Shown here in pieces: positions 6,628 through 9,497 of a DNA stretch of 9,497 bases (within the stretch, counting starts at the first letter, position 1; each line of letters opens with the position of its first letter). The notes below the pieces were generated by a model. It saw only the letters and a program-made list of their open reading frames with translations, did not search any database and was not told where the DNA came from. Source of the DNA: Yoonia sp. (GTDB taxonomy: Bacteria; Pseudomonadota; Alphaproteobacteria; Rhodobacterales; Rhodobacteraceae); assembly GCA_028822885.1 (NCBI GenBank), contig JAPKCP010000124.1, positions 1 through 9,497 on the forward strand. The letters run 5' to 3'. The position numbers and the translations under genes are program-made.

Positions 6628-9422
6628 CAATGCGCCTCTGCCCAATTCGCGCCTTGTCCTGCATCAACTGCCAGTTTCACGTCAAGCTTCACAGCAGGAT
6701 CGCTGGCGTTTTCCATGATGTCACGGGCCACGCCGATCAGATCGTCCACAGCGTCTTTTTCGACCTCAAAGATTAATTCATCGTGAACTTGCAGCAACAT
6801 TTTCGCGGGCAGCCCTGCAATCGCATCCGGCATCCGCACCATTGCACGCCGAATTACATCAGCAGCCGTCCCTTGGATCGGCGCGTTGATCGCACCACGT
6901 TTCGCGAAACCAGCCCCCGGTCCTTTTGCATTAATCTCAGGCGTATGGATTTTGCGCCCGAACAGCGTCTGCACATACCCGTGGTCTTTCGCAAACTGAA
7001 CAGTCTCGTCCATATAGGTGCGAATACCCGGGAAGCGTTCAAAATATCGGTCAATAAAACCTTGGGCCTGACTACGTGGAATGCGCAAATTCCGTGCAAG
7101 GCCAAAGCCTGAAATCCCATAAATCACACCAAAGTTAATCGCTTTCGCTTGCCTGCGAATATCCGGCGTCATCTCATCCATCGGGACATCAAACATTTCC
7201 GACGCAGTCATCGCATGGATGTCCTGTCCGTCCTTAAACGCCTGTTTTAGCGCATCAATCTTTGCGACATGTGCCAAAATCCGCAGCTCAATCTGGGAAT
7301 AGTCGAGGGACACAAGAACCTTGCCCTCTTCCGCGATAAACGCCTCGCGAATGCGCCGCCCATCCTCAGACCGCACAGGAATATTTTGCAAGTTTGGATC
7401 AGTTGACGCGAGCCGCCCAGTGTTTGCGCCTGCGATGGAATAGGACGTATGCACGCGCCCAGTGTCCGCGTTAATATGCTCTTGCAGGGCATCTGTGTAT
7501 GTTGATTTCAGCTTCGACAGCTGCCGCCAATCCAATACGAGACCGGGCATTTCGTGTTCCGTCGCGAGGTCTTCAAGGATATCCGCACCCGTCGCATAGG
7601 CCCCGGTTTTCCCCTTTTTGCCACCCGGCAAGGACATCTCATCAAACAGAATTTCGCCAAGCTGCTTGGGTGATCCAACATTAAACGACCGCCCAGCCTT
7701 TTCGTGAATTTCGGCCTCAAGTGCGGCCATCTTTTGGCTAAACGTATTCGACATGCGCGATAGCGTATCGCGATCCACTTTCACGCCGTGCCGTTCCATC
7801 TGCGCCAATACCGGCACCAATGGCCGTTCTAACGTTTCGTATACCGTCGTCACCCCAACCGTGTGTAACTTTGGCTTAAACATTTTCCAAAGGCGCAACG
7901 TGATATCCGCATCCTCAGCCGCGTAAGGCACGGCATCAGCGACAGGCACCCGATCAAACGTGATTTTGGATTTTCCAACACCCAACAGCGGCTTAATCGG
8001 AATCGCTGTGTGCCCAAGATACCGCTCAGACAACAGGTCCATGCCATGGTTATGTATGCCGCCGTGCATCGCATATGACATCAGCATAGTATCGTCGATT
8101 GGGGCGACCGTGATCCCAAGATTAGCAAAGATCTTGGTATCGTACTTCATATTCTGGCCGATTTTGATGATCGACGGGTCTTGCAACATTGGGGTAAGTA
8201 GTTTGAGGCAGTCCTCAAGACCCATCTGTCCTTCAGCCAAATCATCATTGCCAAACAAATCGTCCGCCTTGCCACCCTTGTGGGTCAGCGGGATATAACA
8301 AGCCTCGCCCGGCTCAACACATAATGAAATCCCGACCAATTCAGCCCGCATTTCATTAAGCGACGTGGTCTCCGTATCCACGGCGACATACCCGTGCGCA
8401 TAAATCCGGTCGAGCCAGAGCTGCAAGGCCGCAGCATCGGACACATGCTCATATTTCTCAGCGTCAAATGGAACGGCCTCAGGTGCTGCCATCTCAACCA
8501 CCGGAGCCTCTGCAATTACAGGTGCCGCAACACCCATCCGGTCCGCAATTCGCTTCAGGACTGTGCGAAATTCCATCTCGCCTAAGAACGCGAGCAGCTT
8601 TTCAGCGTCAGGTTCTTTCATCTCAAGCGAATCAAGATCAAACGGCAGGTCCATCTCACAATCGAGCTGAACAAGCCGCTTGGACAACTCAATCTGCGCC
8701 CTGTTGTCGATCAAAGTTTGTCGCCGCTTGGGTTGCTTAATTTCGCTCGCCCGATCCAACAGACTTTCCAGATCGCCATATTCGTTGATCAACAAAGCAG
8801 CGGTCTTGATCCCGATCCCCGGTGCGCCCGGCACGTTATCAACACTATCGCCAGCCAACGCTTGCACATCGACGACGCGGTCCGGCATCACACCAAATTT
8901 CTCATGCACACCGTCATTATCAATCCGCTTGTTCTTCATCGGATCAAGCATTTCAACGCCACCACCAACAAGCTGCATCAGGTCCTTATCGGAGGACACA
9001 ATCGTTACGCGCCCACCGGCATCACGGGCTTGATGGGACAATGTTGCTATAATATCGTCAGCTTCAAAGCCTTCAATCTCTTCGCAAGCGATATTGAACG
9101 CGCGGGTCGCATCACGGGTCAGCGGCATCTGCGGACGCAAGTCCTCAGGCATCGCATCCCGGTTGGCTTTGTATTGGTCATACATATCATTGCGAAACGT
9201 ATGGCTACCTTTGTCAAAGATAACAGCGACATGGGTAGCCGCATCAGGGCCCGTATTGCCCTCCATGTACCGCTGGAGCATGTTCACAAAACCAGAGACG
9301 GCCCCAATCGGCAGGCCATCAGACTTCCGCGTCAAAGGCGGCAACGCATGATATGCGCGAAAGATAAACGCTGATCCATCAATCAAATGCAGATGACAGC
9401 CTTTGCCAAATTGCTGGCCCAT
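6627..9422 (-). CDS. polA: DNA polymerase I
   Basis: This enzyme performs Okazaki fragment maturation and repair synthesis. From the ATG at 9422 it has 931 residues, normal for PolA. The N-terminal 5' nuclease (about 1-300) shows FDKGSHTFRNDMYDQYKANR (69-88), EADDIIAT (120-127), SSDKDLMQL (143-151) and GDSVDNVPGAPGIGIKTA (191-208, helix-hairpin-helix). The 3'-5' proofreading domain keeps its acidic residues: Asp349 and Glu351 in VDTETTSL, Asp428 in NMKYD, Tyr500 and Asp504 in YAAEDADI. The polymerase domain has motif A LDYSQIELR (Asp707), motif B RRQAKAINFGVIYG (Lys760, Phe764, Tyr768) and motif C QVHDELIFE (His880, Asp881). All three activities should be functional. An upstream in-frame ATG at 9461 would add 13 residues and is possible. 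The inner start is preferred because GGGGGA (9435-9430) lies seven bases before it and the following sequence fits the family N-terminus. Confidence 0.95.
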   Translation of the reverse strand: MGQQFGKGCHLHLIDGSAFIFRAYHALPPLTRKSDGLPIGAVSGFVNMLQRYMEGNTGPDAATHVAVIFDKGSHTFRNDMYDQYKANRDAMPEDLRPQMPLTRDATRAFNIACEEIEGFEADDIIATLSHQARDAGGRVTIVSSDKDLMQLVGGGVEMLDPMKNKRIDNDGVHEKFGVMPDRVVDVQALAGDSVDNVPGAPGIGIKTAALLINEYGDLESLLDRASEIKQPKRRQTLIDNRAQIELSKRLVQLDCEMDLPFDLDSLEMKEPDAEKLLAFLGEMEFRTVLKRIADRMGVAAPVIAEAPVVEMAAPEAVPFDAEKYEHVSDAAALQLWLDRIYAHGYVAVDTETTSLNEMRAELVGISLCVEPGEACYIPLTHKGGKADDLFGNDDLAEGQMGLEDCLKLLTPMLQDPSIIKIGQNMKYDTKIFANLGITVAPIDDTMLMSYAMHGGIHNHGMDLLSERYLGHTAIPIKPLLGVGKSKITFDRVPVADAVPYAAEDADITLRLWKMFKPKLHTVGVTTVYETLERPLVPVLAQMERHGVKVDRDTLSRMSNTFSQKMAALEAEIHEKAGRSFNVGSPKQLGEILFDEMSLPGGKKGKTGAYATGADILEDLATEHEMPGLVLDWRQLSKLKSTYTDALQEHINADTGRVHTSYSIAGANTGRLASTDPNLQNIPVRSEDGRRIREAFIAEEGKVLVSLDYSQIELRILAHVAKIDALKQAFKDGQDIHAMTASEMFDVPMDEMTPDIRRQAKAINFGVIYGISGFGLARNLRIPRSQAQGFIDRYFERFPGIRTYMDETVQFAKDHGYVQTLFGRKIHTPEINAKGPGAGFAKRGAINAPIQGTAADVIRRAMVRMPDAIAGLPAKMLLQVHDELIFEVEKDAVDDLIGVARDIMENASDPAVKLDVKLAVDAGQGANWAEAH

Positions 9423-9429
9423 GTGAATA

Positions 9430-9435
9430 TCCCCC
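9430..9435 (-). promoter_or_regulatory. polA: ribosome binding site favouring the inner polA start
   Basis: On the minus strand GGGGGA lies seven bases upstream of the ATG at 9422. The ATG at 9461 has only a weak TGGA nearby. This difference is the main reason for choosing the shorter PolA. Confidence 0.5.
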
Positions 9436-9497
9436 AAGGTTTGTTGCATTGGTTTTGCCATGTTCCAGACGCGTCTACTAGTCGGTTTACGCCTTAG

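Noticed and set aside
8718..9374. 218-codon open frame on the plus strand inside polA
   Set aside because: It is antisense to the well-conserved 5' nuclease domain of PolA, has no recognisable motif and is best explained as a coding shadow.
9462..9497. Possible further N-terminal extension of polA to the window edge
   Set aside because: The frame stays open to the edge, but no ATG, GTG or TTG occurs in it and PolA is already full length.
1..9497. tRNA, rRNA, CRISPR arrays, insertion sequences, prophage or defence genes
   Set aside because: No cloverleaf, spaced repeat array, transposase or defence-type domain was seen on either strand; all long frames are housekeeping or metabolic genes.

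Overview
The window looks like a piece of a Roseobacter-group alphaproteobacterial chromosome (order Rhodobacterales). The basis is the protein character of GlcD/E/F and PolA, a DUF599 membrane protein beside them, and a GC-rich palindromic intergenic element of a kind I recall from these genomes. GC content is moderate by eye. No mobile element, CRISPR array, tRNA or rRNA is visible, and no gene is obviously broken. No gene-free stretch exceeds about 145 bases.

Left part (1-4738): a leftward DUF599 membrane protein is divergent from a rightward glycolate oxidase operon, glcD-glcE-glcF. The 109-bp divergent gap holds a candidate promoter whose -10 box lies inside an ATTGGT/ACCAAT inverted repeat. 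glcD and glcE are separated by 72 bp carrying two strong palindromes, while glcE and glcF overlap by one base. GlcD (FAD subunit), GlcE (second FAD-fold subunit) and GlcF (two 4Fe-4S clusters plus two CCG domains) together oxidise glycolate to glyoxylate and pass the electrons to the respiratory chain.

Middle part (4739-6345): a secreted trypsin/V8-like serine protease is followed by a small heat-shock protein (Hsp20). The 144 bp in front of hsp20 is the most interesting piece of the window. It holds a sigma-32-like promoter followed by three consecutive RNA hairpins that fill almost the whole leader. The last hairpin pairs the Shine-Dalgarno AAGGA against a UCGCU motif with one unpaired G. 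That is the layout of a ROSE-type RNA thermometer.

Right part (6346-9497): on the minus strand, a full-length DNA polymerase I (5' nuclease, an apparently active proofreading exonuclease, and polymerase) is followed by a small single-domain cupin whose ATG overlaps the polA stop. The hsp20 and cupin genes converge on a 124-bp gap with a 10-pair hairpin flanked by an 8-bp direct repeat. The last 36-75 bases lie upstream of polA and contain no recognisable gene.
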